Source: Ornithinimicrobium cryptoxanthini (GTDB lineage Bacteria; Actinomycetota; Actinomycetes; Actinomycetales; Dermatophilaceae). From it: a stretch of 64,000 nt of DNA. Location: positions 1,054,001-1,118,000 of the forward strand of contig NZ_CP099490.1 of assembly GCF_023923205.1 (NCBI RefSeq). The letters are read 5' to 3'. Positions 8,371-17,304 of this stretch are shown here, piece after piece (position 1 is the first letter of the stretch; each line of letters starts with the position of its first letter). The translations under genes were made by a program, and so were the position numbers. Under the pieces are notes generated by a model that did no database searches, was not told the DNA's origin, and saw nothing but the letters and a program-made list of their open reading frames with translations.

Positions 8371-9828
8371 GTGCCCATCAACAGCGAACACCTTGCCAGT
8401 CTCACCGACGCCGATGTGATCGACCAGAATGGTGACAAGGTCGGCAGCGTGGGGCAGATCTACCTTGACGACGCCACTGGGCAGCCGGCGTGGGCCAGTG
8501 TCAAGAGCGGGCTCTTCGGGCTGCGGGAGTCTTTTGTGCCCCTGAACGACGCCAACGTGGCGGACGGCAACATCCAGGTCCCCTACACCAAGGACCAGGT
8601 CAAGGACTCCCCGCGTGTGGACGCCGAGGATCACCTGGACGACAGCCAGCAGTCCACCCTCTTCTCCTACTACGGGGTCGATCGAGGCGCAGCGACCGGT
8701 GACCAGGCCAGCGCTGGCGCGCCCGACAGCACTGCGATGTTCGGCAGTGATGAGACTGCCCAGGACATGACCAGCTCGCGGACCGAGGGCATCCCGACCG
8801 AGGAGAGTCAGACCGAGGAGGCTCGCGACGGCGCAGTGACCTCCGAATACACCACGCCCGGGGTTGACGACGTGACGACCGGTGCGGGAGTCGGCGACAG
8901 CGGCAACGACCTGGGGAGCGGTTCGCTCACCGAGTCGGGCACTACCACCGGCGCCGAGGACCGGGACGGAGACGCGGATCGTGGCGACGCGCAGTCGGGC
9001 GTCTTCCAGGAGGCCACCCCCGCCGGTGACGCCGACTGGTCTGCCGAGCAGGAGCCTGCAGCACCCACGTCGCAGCCGTGGGCGATGCCCAGCTCCGACC
9101 CGGCGGATGAGGAGCCGACAGATGCCAACCGCTCGGGTTACACACCCGACCAGCCAGCAGCCCACGCGGCCGCCTACGAGGGACGTGGTGAGCCCGCGGA
9201 CTCGGCCGCTGGCAGTTCGATGGACGGTGAGCAGTTCGGCACGGTCGAGCCGGTGACGGCTGACTCCGGCCCGGACATCGGGTCGACGACCGGTGACTAC
9301 GGCGAGTTCGAGCGGATCGAGGACCAGCAGGGCGGGGACGCAGCTGCTGCGGACGACGGCGTCGTGAGCGGGTCGCAGTCCCAGACCGGCACGGGCTACC
9401 CCCAGGACGACCGTGGCGGTCTCGGTGCTGCCGGGGCGGCGGTTGGCGGTGCTGCCTCAGCGGGCTATGCCGCAGACGTCTCGACCACGGCCTACGAGAC
9501 CCCCGGCGCGGAGACGGGCGACCCGATCACCGGCACCACCCCGCCGGCTGCCTTTGCCTCCGACGTGGAGCAGCCGGCTGACGGGCTGACGCGTCCGGAC
9601 GACACGCAGACGGACGACACGCAGGCGGCGGAGGCGCAGGAACTTGAGGCACACGCGGGCGAGGTCACCGATGAGGAGAGCACGCTCGCGGCCGGGACCG
9701 ATGCCGGTGTCGACGAGACCGGTGAGCCGGAGGTGTTCGGACCCGAGGGCTACCGCCCTGACCGGGACGGCACCGAGATGTCGGACGAGGAGCGCGAGCG
9801 CCTCAATCAGGCACGAAGCGCCCTCTGA
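8371..9828 (+). CDS. PRC-barrel domain protein with long acidic disordered tail
   Basis: Residues about 1-95 form a PRC-barrel domain (LTDADVIDQNGDKVGSVGQIYLDD...WASVKSGLFG). Related actinobacterial proteins often continue into DUF2382, which is not evident here. Instead about 390 residues are rich in Asp, Glu, Gly, Thr and Ala with no hydrophobic core. The GTG at 8371 is chosen because AAGGAG lies eight bases upstream at 8357-8362; the longer frame from 8287 lacks such a site. The function of PRC-tail proteins is unknown; an association with stress is only inferred. Confidence 0.82.
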   Translation: MPINSEHLASLTDADVIDQNGDKVGSVGQIYLDDATGQPAWASVKSGLFGLRESFVPLNDANVADGNIQVPYTKDQVKDSPRVDAEDHLDDSQQSTLFSYYGVDRGAATGDQASAGAPDSTAMFGSDETAQDMTSSRTEGIPTEESQTEEARDGAVTSEYTTPGVDDVTTGAGVGDSGNDLGSGSLTESGTTTGAEDRDGDADRGDAQSGVFQEATPAGDADWSAEQEPAAPTSQPWAMPSSDPADEEPTDANRSGYTPDQPAAHAAAYEGRGEPADSAAGSSMDGEQFGTVEPVTADSGPDIGSTTGDYGEFERIEDQQGGDAAAADDGVVSGSQSQTGTGYPQDDRGGLGAAGAAVGGAASAGYAADVSTTAYETPGAETGDPITGTTPPAAFASDVEQPADGLTRPDDTQTDDTQAAEAQELEAHAGEVTDEESTLAAGTDAGVDETGEPEVFGPEGYRPDRDGTEMSDEERERLNQARSAL

Positions 9829-9861
9829 ACCCTGACGCCCCACGCACGACAGCACCTACAC

Positions 9862-9903
9862 ACGACAGCGCCGTCCGACCATCGGGTCGGACGGCGCTGT
9901 CGT
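9862..9903. terminator. Strong hairpin terminator (19-bp perfect stem)
   Basis: A perfect 19-bp stem with a 4-base loop (ATCG at 9881-9884), 34 bases after the PRC-barrel stop. It lies between that gene and the converging lexA gene. There is no long T tract, as is common in actinobacteria. It may serve both directions. Confidence 0.8.
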
Positions 9904-9910
9904 CGTGCTA

Positions 9911-9953
9911 GGTGCCACCTGGCGGGGAGGGGGGAGGACTGCCAGGTGGCACC
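9911..9953. terminator. Second hairpin, likely lexA-side terminator
   Basis: Inverted repeat with 13-bp arms (9911-9923 and 9941-9953) around a purine-rich 17-base loop. It lies 46 bases downstream of the lexA stop (minus strand), beside the stronger hairpin. The pair probably insulates the convergent genes. Confidence 0.55.
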
Positions 9954-9998
9954 GGTCTGGGACAGCACGTCACCAGGGAAAGGTGTTCCTGCGCGTGC

Positions 9999-10733
9999 TC
10001 AGACCCGGCGCAGGACTGCGGTGACCTTGCCGAGGACCACAGCGTCGTCACCATCGATCGGGTCGTAGGCCTCGTTGTGCGGCATGAGCCACAGCTTGCC
10101 GTCCGTGCGCTTGAACGTCTTGACCGTCGCCTCGTTGTCCAGCATGGCCGCGACGATGTCGCCGTTGATCGCGTCGTCCTGACGACGCACCACGACCCAG
10201 TCGCCGTCGCAGATGGCCGCCTCCACCATCGAGTCACCGACCACCTTGAGCAGGAACAGCTCACCGTCACCGACGATCTGACGGGGCAGGGGGAAGACAT
10301 CCTCGACGGCCTCCTCGGCCAGGATCGGTCCACCGGCCGCGATCCGGCCCAGGACGGGCACGTAGGACGCGGCAGGGCGTGCGTCACCGATGCCGGTCTC
10401 GTCGTAGATCTCCGCACCTGAGGCAGTGGCCTCCTCGGCTGCCGGCGTCCGGCGATAGCCCGGTGCCTGACCTTCACCGGAGCCCGGCAGGACGACCTCG
10501 ATGGCGCGCGGACGGTTGGGATCGCGGCGCAGATAGCCCTTCCGCTCCAGCATGCGCAGCTGGTAGGCCACCGACGAGGGGGAGGCCAGCTGCACCGCCG
10601 TGCCGATCTCGCGCAGGCTCGGCGGGTAGCCGCGTTGGTCCACGGAGTCGCGGATCACGTGCAGCACCTTCTCCTGGCGGGGAGTCAGGTCCGCTCGCCC
10701 GTCCCGGTCCGGCATCTCGTGAATGTCAGCCAT
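9999..10733 (-). CDS. lexA: LexA repressor
   Basis: SOS-response repressor and self-cleaving S24 peptidase. The 244-residue protein from the ATG at 10733 has the N-terminal winged helix ([20 protein letters not shown], about 40-60), the Ala133-Gly134 cleavage site in GRIAAGGPI, catalytic Ser168 in VVGDSM and Lys205 in EATVKTFK. The ATG at 10733 is preceded by a GAGGGG-like ribosome-binding site; longer frames add non-LexA sequence. The gene is divergent from a LysM protein gene, the arrangement known from lexA-Rv2719c in mycobacteria and lexA-yneA in Bacillus. A candidate SOS box lies in the shared promoter. Confidence 0.97.
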   Translation of the reverse strand: MADIHEMPDRDGRADLTPRQEKVLHVIRDSVDQRGYPPSLREIGTAVQLASPSSVAYQLRMLERKGYLRRDPNRPRAIEVVLPGSGEGQAPGYRRTPAAEEATASGAEIYDETGIGDARPAASYVPVLGRIAAGGPILAEEAVEDVFPLPRQIVGDGELFLLKVVGDSMVEAAICDGDWVVVRRQDDAINGDIVAAMLDNEATVKTFKRTDGKLWLMPHNEAYDPIDGDDAVVLGKVTAVLRRV

Positions 10734-10825
10734 CGTGTTGCCCCTCTCGCTCCCTGGCGACTCCCTGGAACTGCAGGTCAGGGGGTCTGTCAGTGGTCCC
10801 TGGTTAGGTATTTGACGTGAGCACA

Positions 10826-10841
10826 TCGTACGAGCATTCGA
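10826..10841. promoter_or_regulatory. Candidate SOS box (TCGTAC-N4-ATTCGA)
   Basis: This matches the actinobacterial LexA consensus TCGAAC-N4-GTTCGA with one substitution in each half-site and exact spacing. It lies 93 bases upstream of lexA and 117 bases upstream of the LysM gene, so one site could control both. Confidence 0.6.
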
Positions 10842-10957
10842 ACGCCGAGGCAAACACCAGTTCGACGTGGCGTGTCGACAACAGTCGTACGGCTGTGCTA
10901 GAAATGACACAAGCGTCCGACGGACAAGCGTTCGGGACACGGAAAGATGGAGGAACC

Positions 10958-11392
10958 ATGAGCGCCATCGCACTGCATGACCTGACGGCACCTGACCTGA
11001 TGGACCGGGACTTCCCGCCCGCGCCGGGCGTCCGGAGCTCAGGGCGCGGCCACCTACGGCTCGTGACGGCAGACGACCTGCCTCAGACGGGGGCGATGCG
11101 GGCCCCTGCCGGGACCCCGTTGACGCTGACCCGCCGTGCCCGGTTGCTCATGACTCTCACCGTGGCCGGTGCCCTGGTGGTGGTGATTGCGGCCGCGATG
11201 GGCGTCTTCCCGGCGATGGCCGCAGGCAGCCACACTGTCGTGGTGCAGCCGGGTCAGACGCTGTCACACGTCGCGGTGGCCGAGCTGCCGGAGCTGCCCA
11301 TGGACCGCGCGATCGTGCAGATCCAACTGGCCAACGAGATGAACTCCTTGGACGTCCAGGCCGGCACGGTCCTGCAGATCCCCCAGCCCTGA
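10958..11392 (+). CDS. LysM membrane protein, likely SOS-induced cell-division/cell-wall protein
   Basis: A 144-residue protein: cytoplasmic N-terminus (1-60), one membrane helix (about 62-82), then a single LysM peptidoglycan-binding domain (92-141, [15 protein letters not shown] to AGTVLQIP). The ATG at 10958 follows GGAGG with a short spacer. Divergence from lexA and the domain layout match YneA of Bacillus and Rv2719c/ChiZ of mycobacteria, which delay division during DNA damage. That role is inferred from position; no catalytic domain is visible. Confidence 0.86.
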   Translation: MSAIALHDLTAPDLMDRDFPPAPGVRSSGRGHLRLVTADDLPQTGAMRAPAGTPLTLTRRARLLMTLTVAGALVVVIAAAMGVFPAMAAGSHTVVVQPGQTLSHVAVAELPELPMDRAIVQIQLANEMNSLDVQAGTVLQIPQP

Positions 11393-11405
11393 GCGGTTCC
11401 GCGCA

Positions 11406-11492
11406 GTCGCTGTGCTGGTCGGGCGGGGTCGGTGTGCTGATCGGGCGGGGTCGCTGTGCTGATCGGGCTCGTCGGTGCGCTGATCAGGCCTG
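11406..11492. repeat. Four imperfect tandem copies of a 22-bp unit
   Basis: Copies at 11406-11427, 11428-11449, 11450-11470 (one base short) and 11471-11492 share the core GTGCTGATCGGGC. The last copy runs into the 3' end of the converging hypothetical gene, so expansion may have altered its C-terminus. Confidence 0.8.
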
Positions 11493-11969
11493 GTCGGCGG
11501 GGCTGGTCACAGCCTCCCAGACGACCGGCAGCTGCTCGCTGGGGATGAAGTAGCCACTGATGTGCGGGTCGAACATCAGGCCGTGGATGTCAGCGGCCGT
11601 GTAGGTCTCATTGGACTCGACAACCTCAGTCGGCGGCAGCGCGATGGCGTGCAGGTCCTCGTCCGGGCCGATCATCTGCTGGCGCACCGCGAAGTCACGA
11701 GCTCGCTCCGAGGATGTGAACGCCAACAGCATCAGCTGCCCATCGATCTCAGCCGCGGCAGGTGACTCGGCGCCGGTGTCGCCGACGGCGATGAACCACC
11801 AGTGGTCCAGGCCCATGGTCACGCGCCACAGAGCGGCCATCCCGACCTGGTCCTCGGGTCCGGTGACCTGGGCAGCGAGACGGTCCGTCTCGTTCTCGGC
11901 AGGCAGGTCGCGCTGCGCCGAAGCGGCCGGGTCGGACGGCTCGGAGGAGGGGACGGTGGCTTCGTTCAT
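11484..11969 (-). CDS. Hypothetical protein (161 aa)
   Basis: No family was recognised. It is a soluble acidic protein without signal or membrane segments. Residues about 45-80 (ALWRVTMGLDHWWFIAVGD) and a C-terminal ADIHGLMFDPHISGYFIPSEQLP look structured and resemble small SseB-like domains in general style only. Codon use is typical of the window. Its last residues are encoded by the final copy of a 22-bp tandem repeat. The upstream 108 bases contain no other gene. Confidence 0.7.
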   Translation of the reverse strand: MNEATVPSSEPSDPAASAQRDLPAENETDRLAAQVTGPEDQVGMAALWRVTMGLDHWWFIAVGDTGAESPAAAEIDGQLMLLAFTSSERARDFAVRQQMIGPDEDLHAIALPPTEVVESNETYTAADIHGLMFDPHISGYFIPSEQLPVVWEAVTSPADQA

Positions 11970-12077
11970 AGGTCCAGTCGATCACACTGAGAGCCAAAAC
12001 GTCCTCTCACGGGGCACAGTGATGCCATCTTCTGCACCAGGTCGAGCCGGCGCCGACAGGCGTCTCGTCGCCCCGGA

Positions 12078-14591
12078 TCAGCCCCGCGGGGTGGCTGGAA
12101 TGATCCGCTGCCCCTCCTGGGTGTAGCCGCCCACAACTGGGGTCGGGGGCAGCACACCGTGGATGCTGGGGCCCATGCCGTCCAGCGGGACCACGACCTC
12201 CTCGGAGCCGACGGTGAACTCCTCGCCTCGCACCTCGACCTCGATCGGGGCGCCGTCCTCGACGCGCAGGCGGATCTCGGTGGAGCGCACGACCACGTGC
12301 AGCCGCGACCCGAGCCAACTCATCCGCCAGCCCAGCTCGGGCCACGACTGCGGCAGGCGCGGGTCGAACTGGAGCCCGCCCCAGTGGTCCCGCATGCCAC
12401 CGAACCCGGAGACCAGGCCCGCCCAGACCCCACCGGTCGAGGCCACGTGCACCCCGTCTGCGGTGTTGCCCTGGCGGTCGGCCAGGTCGACGAAGAGTCC
12501 GTCGTAGAAGTAGCGCAGGGCCATCTCGTGATATCCGACCTCTGCGGCCACGATCGACTGCACCACGGCGGACAGCGTGGAGTCGCCGGTCGTGATCGGG
12601 TCGTAGTACTCAAAGTTGGCGCGCTTCTCCTCCAGCGTGAAGAACTTCCCGCCCAGGAACATGGCCAGCACCACGTCGGCCTGCTTCAGCACCTGGAAGC
12701 GGTAGATCACCAGCGGGTGGTAGTGCAGGAGCAGCGGTCGCTTCTCCTGCGGGGTCCTGGCCAGGTCCCACACCTCCCGCTCCAGGAAGTGCAGGTCCTG
12801 CGGATGGACCCCCAGAGACTCGTCATACGGGATGAACATCCCATCTGCCGCACGCTGCCACTCGATCACCTCCTCGTCCCGCAACCCGAGCCGCTGCACT
12901 GCTCGCGCGTAGTCCCGCGGGTCAGAGGCCCGCAGCTCGGTGACCGTCCGGACGGCGTGGAAGAGGTTCTCCCGCGCCATCACGTTGGTGAACAGGTTGT
13001 CGTTGACGACGGTGGTGTATTCGTCGGGTCCGGTGACCCCGTGGATGTGGAAGGTGTTGTCCCCGTTGGTGGCCCAGAAGCCCAGGTCGGCCCACAGCCG
13101 GGCCGTCTCGACCAGGATGTCCACTCCTTCGGCGAGCTCGAACACCCGGTCGCCGGTGGCCCGGACGTACTGCACCAGGGCATGGGCCACGTCGCCGTTG
13201 ATGTGATACTGCGCGGTGCCCGCCGCGAAGTAGGCCGACGCCTCCTCACCGTTGATCGTGCGCCACGGGAAGAGTGCGCCCGCCTGCGACATGTCCCGGG
13301 CCCGGGTCCGGGCCGCGTCCAGCATCTGGTGGCGGAAGCGCAGCGCGTTGCGTGCGATCTGCGGGCAGGTGTAGGTCAGGAACGGCATCACATAGATCTC
13401 GGTGTCCCAGAAGTAGTGCCCGCTGTAGCCCGAACCGCTCACCCCCTTGGCCGAGATGCCGTTCGTCTCGGCCCGCGCGGACGCCTGGGCCAGCTGGAAG
13501 AGGTTCCACCGGATCGCCTGCTGCACGGCCGGCTGCTCGGGCGTGGTGACGTCGGCGCGTCCCCAGAAGTCGTCCAGCCAGGCGCGCTGGTCCTCGCGCA
13601 GGTGGACCACCCCCTCGGCCCGGACCCGGTCCAGGGTGCGCTGGCACCGGTCGGTGAGCTCACGCACCGGGACGCCGCGGGACGTGTGGTAGGTGACGTA
13701 CTTGGTCAGGTGGATCGGCTGCCCCGCCCTGGCCTTGATCCGGAAGACGCTCTTGGCGCTGTCCTCCTCGGCGATGACCTCCTCGTCGAACTCGTTGTCC
13801 GTCTCGATCGCGTGGTCGATGGCCAGGGCCAGCGTCATCCGGGACTCGTGGCAGACATAGCCGAGGACGGCGCGTCCCTGTCCCTCGCTCACCCAGTGGG
13901 CCTGCGGGTCCAGGACGCGGCGGTCAAAGCCCTGCGCCTTGCGCGGGTCGTCGCCCTCGCCCATGGCGGCGGCGCGCACGTGGTATTCGTCGAACCCGTC
14001 CTGCCGGTTGAGCACCTGGCTGGAGATCACGATCGGGGCGTCGCCGTCCAGCATCTCCACGTCCATCGTCATCACGGCCAGGTGACGCTCGGTGAACGAG
14101 ACCATCCTGGTGGTGGTGACCTTCACGCGCTTGCCGGACGAGGTGCGCCAGATCAGCTCGCGCCGCAGGTGCCCGTCGCGGAAGTCCAGGGTCCGCTCGT
14201 AGTGCTCGAGATCGGCCTGGGCGAGCAGCAGCGGCTCGTCGTCGACATAGAGCTTGATGACCTTGGGGTCCGGCACGTTGACGATCGTCTGCCCCACCCG
14301 CGCCAGGCCGTAGGCGTCCTCGGCGTGCTGGATGCTCCACGTCTCGTGGAAGCCGTTGACGAAGGTGCCGTGGGTGTGCGTGTCGCGGCCCTCCTCGACG
14401 TTGCCGCGCAGCCCGAGATAGCCGTTGCCGACAGCAAACAGGGTCTCGGTCACGCCGAGGTCGGTGCCGTCATAGGTCGACTCGACCAGGGCCCATTCGT
14501 CGACCGGGAACCTCGTGCGGTCCATCGGGTCGGTGGCCGGTGAGACCAGCGCTCGCTCATGGAGCCCGTGGTCGGTCTCGCGCAAGCTCAT
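12078..14591 (-). CDS. Glycoside hydrolase family 65 disaccharide phosphorylase
   Basis: The 837-residue protein spans the GH65 layout: N-terminal beta-sandwich (about 20-300), linker, (alpha/alpha)6 barrel (about 350-730) and C-terminal beta domain. The catalytic acid lies in GVTGPDEYTTVVNDN (Glu near 523), and a phosphate-loop region follows (TGDSTLSAVVQSIVAAEVGY). GH65 enzymes phosphorolyse maltose, trehalose, kojibiose or nigerose to beta-glucose-1-phosphate plus a sugar; sequence alone does not fix the substrate. The start overlaps the upstream HAD stop (ATGA), indicating a coupled operon in which the HAD enzyme would convert beta-glucose-1-phosphate to glucose-6-phosphate. Confidence 0.92.
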   Translation of the reverse strand: MSLRETDHGLHERALVSPATDPMDRTRFPVDEWALVESTYDGTDLGVTETLFAVGNGYLGLRGNVEEGRDTHTHGTFVNGFHETWSIQHAEDAYGLARVGQTIVNVPDPKVIKLYVDDEPLLLAQADLEHYERTLDFRDGHLRRELIWRTSSGKRVKVTTTRMVSFTERHLAVMTMDVEMLDGDAPIVISSQVLNRQDGFDEYHVRAAAMGEGDDPRKAQGFDRRVLDPQAHWVSEGQGRAVLGYVCHESRMTLALAIDHAIETDNEFDEEVIAEEDSAKSVFRIKARAGQPIHLTKYVTYHTSRGVPVRELTDRCQRTLDRVRAEGVVHLREDQRAWLDDFWGRADVTTPEQPAVQQAIRWNLFQLAQASARAETNGISAKGVSGSGYSGHYFWDTEIYVMPFLTYTCPQIARNALRFRHQMLDAARTRARDMSQAGALFPWRTINGEEASAYFAAGTAQYHINGDVAHALVQYVRATGDRVFELAEGVDILVETARLWADLGFWATNGDNTFHIHGVTGPDEYTTVVNDNLFTNVMARENLFHAVRTVTELRASDPRDYARAVQRLGLRDEEVIEWQRAADGMFIPYDESLGVHPQDLHFLEREVWDLARTPQEKRPLLLHYHPLVIYRFQVLKQADVVLAMFLGGKFFTLEEKRANFEYYDPITTGDSTLSAVVQSIVAAEVGYHEMALRYFYDGLFVDLADRQGNTADGVHVASTGGVWAGLVSGFGGMRDHWGGLQFDPRLPQSWPELGWRMSWLGSRLHVVVRSTEIRLRVEDGAPIEVEVRGEEFTVGSEEVVVPLDGMGPSIHGVLPPTPVVGGYTQEGQRIIPATPRG

Positions 14592-15310
14592 CGCGGCTCT
14601 CCGATCAGCTCGGCCAGGTCCTGCACAACCACCTCGGCACCCGCGCGCAGCAGCGCCGGCTCACCGGCCCCCCGGTCGACCCCCACGACGAGACCGAAGT
14701 CTCCGGCAGCCCCGGCCTGCACCCCGCTCAGCGCGTCCTCCAGGACCACGGACCGGGACGAGGGAACGCCGAGCTGTTTGGCGGCATACTCATAGGTGTC
14801 GGGTCGCGGCTTGCCCGGCAGCTCCTGCTCCACGGCGACCACGCCGTCCACGACGACCGGGAAGCGGTCCGCGATCCCGGCCGCGCGCAGCACCTCCGGG
14901 GCGTTCTTGGACGAGGAGACGACCGCCATCGCGACCCCCACCTGCTCGAGGTGGTCCATCAGGGCCAGCGACCCGGCATACGCCGTGATGCCGTCGGTGC
15001 GCAGTACCTGGGTAAACAGCTCGTTCTTGCGGTTGCCCAGACCGCTGACGGTCTGAGCGTCGGGCGGGTCCTCAGGAGTGCCCTGCGGCAGGGTGATGCC
15101 GCGGGCGGTCAGCAGGGCGGCGACGCCCTCGTAGCGCGGCCGCCCGTCGATGTAGGCGAAGTAGTCGTCCTCCGTGTAGGGCTCGCCGACCCCCTGCGCG
15201 TCGAAGAAGTCGGTGAACATCCGGGCCCAGGCGCTCATATGCACCTCGGCAGTCGGGGTCAGGACCCCGTCGAGGTCGAACAGGGCTGCGTCGTAGTCGT
15301 CCCAGTACAC
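14588..15310 (-). CDS. HAD-family beta-phosphoglucomutase-like enzyme
   Basis: Contains the HAD motifs FDLDGVLTP (nucleophile and acid/base Asp near 12 and 14), SSSKNAPEVL (motif II), a Lys-bearing GKPRPDTYEYAAKQLG (motif III) and VVLEDALSGVQAGAAG (motif IV). The helical cap is inserted after motif I, as in beta-phosphoglucomutase. It most likely isomerises the beta-glucose-1-phosphate made by the overlapping GH65 gene. The GTG at 15310 aligns with family N-termini; an ATG at 15346 would place a strong hairpin inside the coding region. Confidence 0.88.
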   Translation of the reverse strand: MYWDDYDAALFDLDGVLTPTAEVHMSAWARMFTDFFDAQGVGEPYTEDDYFAYIDGRPRYEGVAALLTARGITLPQGTPEDPPDAQTVSGLGNRKNELFTQVLRTDGITAYAGSLALMDHLEQVGVAMAVVSSSKNAPEVLRAAGIADRFPVVVDGVVAVEQELPGKPRPDTYEYAAKQLGVPSSRSVVLEDALSGVQAGAAGDFGLVVGVDRGAGEPALLRAGAEVVVQDLAELIGEPR

Positions 15311-15311
15311 A

Positions 15312-15343
15312 CGCCCCACCCTAGGACTCCCTGGGGTGGGGCG
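15312..15343. other. GC-rich hairpin directly upstream of the HAD start
   Basis: Perfect 10-bp arms (15312-15321 and 15334-15343) with a 12-base loop, in the gap between the protease gene and the HAD gene, both on the minus strand. It may terminate the protease transcript. Read on the minus strand, the arm closest to the GTG is GGGTGGGGCG, the only plausible Shine-Dalgarno sequence, so folding could also hide that site. Confidence 0.5.
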
Positions 15344-15425
15344 CATGACACGGGACCGGTTGGTCTGGCGGGGACGACGGGCGTATGCCGATGTGCCGGG
15401 TGCGGCGGTTGCGTCGGGTCTTCGC

Positions 15426-17063
15426 TCAGTCGGTGTAGTAGTTGAAGGTGGCGAAGGCGTGGTCGAGGGCGAGGACGTCGCGCTCGTGCATCATCTGCAG
15501 GAGCAGCAGGGCGGTGAACGAGCCGTCGTTGGGGGTGGCGGCCAGGACGACCACCTGGTTGCCCGAGCCACCGCAGTCGCTGTAGCGGTGGTAGTAGCCG
15601 GTGTAGAGGCCGTCGGTGTAGTCCGACTGCCCGTCGTCGGCGCAGTCCGCGGCGAAGTCCATGCGCTCGATCAGCCCCTCGAGGTCCTCGGTGGTGTCCG
15701 TGACCGTGTAGATCAGACCCGGCTCCGTCCACGTGGTGTTGAGCCGCTCGATGCTGGGCGCGGCCTGGATGAACGGCTCGCCGGTGTCGACGGAGACGGC
15801 GGTGACCCGGTCGGACCACTCGGTGGGCACCTCGACCAGGATCGAGTCGGTGTCGTCCACGACGGTCTCGTAGGTGTAGGCCTCGGCCGACTCGCCGCTG
15901 CCCGCGGCGACCTCGTCACCGATCTCTTCGACGAAGGACATGACCGGCACCATCGCGGCGTCCTCCTGGATCGGGTTGTTGAGCTCACCGCGCAGCACCT
16001 CACCGGTGTCCCAGCGCAGCACCTCGATGGAGACCGGGGTGCCCTCCCCGGAGGTGCGCAGCACGTCGCAGTACTCGGCCATGGTGCCGGTCGGGGCCAT
16101 CGGCAGCCCGTTCAGGTGGGTGATGATGTCGCCCGGCACGACCTTGGCCCGGGCCGCCGGTGAGCCGGCCTTGACCCCGCTGACCCACAGGCCGGTGACG
16201 TCGAGCGAGGCGTCATACACCGGCATGGCGTTGACGCCGAGCGACTCGTAGTCCCCGTCCTGCAGGTGGGAGACCACCTCCTGGGCGAGGGTGTGGTCGA
16301 TCGCGTACTGCTGACGGACCATGTCCTCGGGCAGGTAGCCGGAGAAGTGGATGCCGGTCACCTGACCACTGGTGTTGAGCAACGGGCCGCCCGAGTTGCC
16401 GGGGTGGGCGGCGGCGTCGTGCTCCAGCGAGTGGTCGACCGAGGCCCAGGTGAGCTCCTCACTGGCGGCACGTGCCTTGGAGACGATGCCGCGGGTCAGG
16501 GTGTATTCCGGGTCGCCGAGCGGGAAGCCGGCGACATAGATCTCCTGGCCGACCGAGATCGGCTCCTGCGACCAGCCCAGATAGGGAAGTGGCTCCGGCT
16601 CGCTGATGTCGATCAGGGCCAGGTCGTTGCACTCGGAGGCGCCGACGACGCGGGCGTTGTAGCTGCGGGTGGTGTCGCCGCCGATGAAGACCTCCAGGGT
16701 GGCGGCCCCGGTCACCACATGGTTGTTGGTCACCGCCAGACCGTCGGAGCCGATCAGGAACCCGCTGCCGCTGCCGCCGCCGACGTAGTTGCCGAACTCG
16801 GGGTGGCGCATGCCACCGGCGGCCTGGATCTGGATGACTGCGGGCTGGGCCTCCAGGTGCGTGGTGATCAGGGAGCCGGCGTCGGCCGGGCTGGCGGTGC
16901 TGACGCCGGAGTCGGCCGGGGCGGCGGGGGCGGCGGTGGCCGGAGCCTGGTCCGCGCTGACGGTGACGGTCTCGACGGTGGGTGTCTCACCGGTGCCGCA
17001 TGCGGTCACGGTGAGGGCGAGCAGCGGGATGGCGGCGGACAGGACTACGCGGGTGCGGGTCAC
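15426..17063 (-). CDS. Lipoprotein trypsin-like serine protease with PDZ domain
   Basis: The GTG at 17063 has AGGAG eight bases upstream and gives a lipoprotein signal (LLALTVTAC, Cys22), predicting an extracytoplasmic, membrane-tethered enzyme of 545 residues. A Thr/Ala/Pro linker precedes the chymotrypsin fold with His115 (VTNNHVV), Asp147 (NDLALI) and Ser224 (HPGNSGGPL). A PDZ domain follows (about 275-350, GVKAGSPAARAKVVPGDIITHLNG), then about 180 residues with no recognised domain. The design resembles DegP/HtrA proteases but with an extra C-terminal domain. A hairpin separates it from the next gene. Confidence 0.9.
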   Translation of the reverse strand: MTRTRVVLSAAIPLLALTVTACGTGETPTVETVTVSADQAPATAAPAAPADSGVSTASPADAGSLITTHLEAQPAVIQIQAAGGMRHPEFGNYVGGGSGSGFLIGSDGLAVTNNHVVTGAATLEVFIGGDTTRSYNARVVGASECNDLALIDISEPEPLPYLGWSQEPISVGQEIYVAGFPLGDPEYTLTRGIVSKARAASEELTWASVDHSLEHDAAAHPGNSGGPLLNTSGQVTGIHFSGYLPEDMVRQQYAIDHTLAQEVVSHLQDGDYESLGVNAMPVYDASLDVTGLWVSGVKAGSPAARAKVVPGDIITHLNGLPMAPTGTMAEYCDVLRTSGEGTPVSIEVLRWDTGEVLRGELNNPIQEDAAMVPVMSFVEEIGDEVAAGSGESAEAYTYETVVDDTDSILVEVPTEWSDRVTAVSVDTGEPFIQAAPSIERLNTTWTEPGLIYTVTDTTEDLEGLIERMDFAADCADDGQSDYTDGLYTGYYHRYSDCGGSGNQVVVLAATPNDGSFTALLLLQMMHERDVLALDHAFATFNYYTD

Positions 17064-17304
17064 GATCTTCACTCCTGGTGGGACGTGGGCGGACCGGACA
17101 CGATCTGTGGTGGTCCGACCCCGGCCCCGGTGTGGTGTGGGGCTCACAGTGAACCTAGGGAGGACCGAGGGTGGTCCGCGTCGGCCCAGAGGATGGTCCG
17201 GGAGGCAGGAAGGAGGTTGTGGTGTCGATCTGGAGGATGACGCCGGACTCGAGCCTGTGGACGGGGCGCCGGTCCTGTCGGTGACGGCCCGTAGCGTGTG
17301 GTTC

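Noticed and set aside
10885..10900. Second possible SOS box (TCGTAC-N4-GTGCTA)
   Set aside because: Three mismatches, mostly in one half-site; too weak to annotate alone.
11406..11492. CRISPR-like repeat array
   Set aside because: Units are contiguous with no spacers, so this is a simple tandem repeat.
12159..14543. 794-codon open frame antisense to the GH65 gene
   Set aside because: Shadow frame typical of GC-rich coding DNA; the translation lacks domains and the opposite strand encodes a clear GH65 enzyme.
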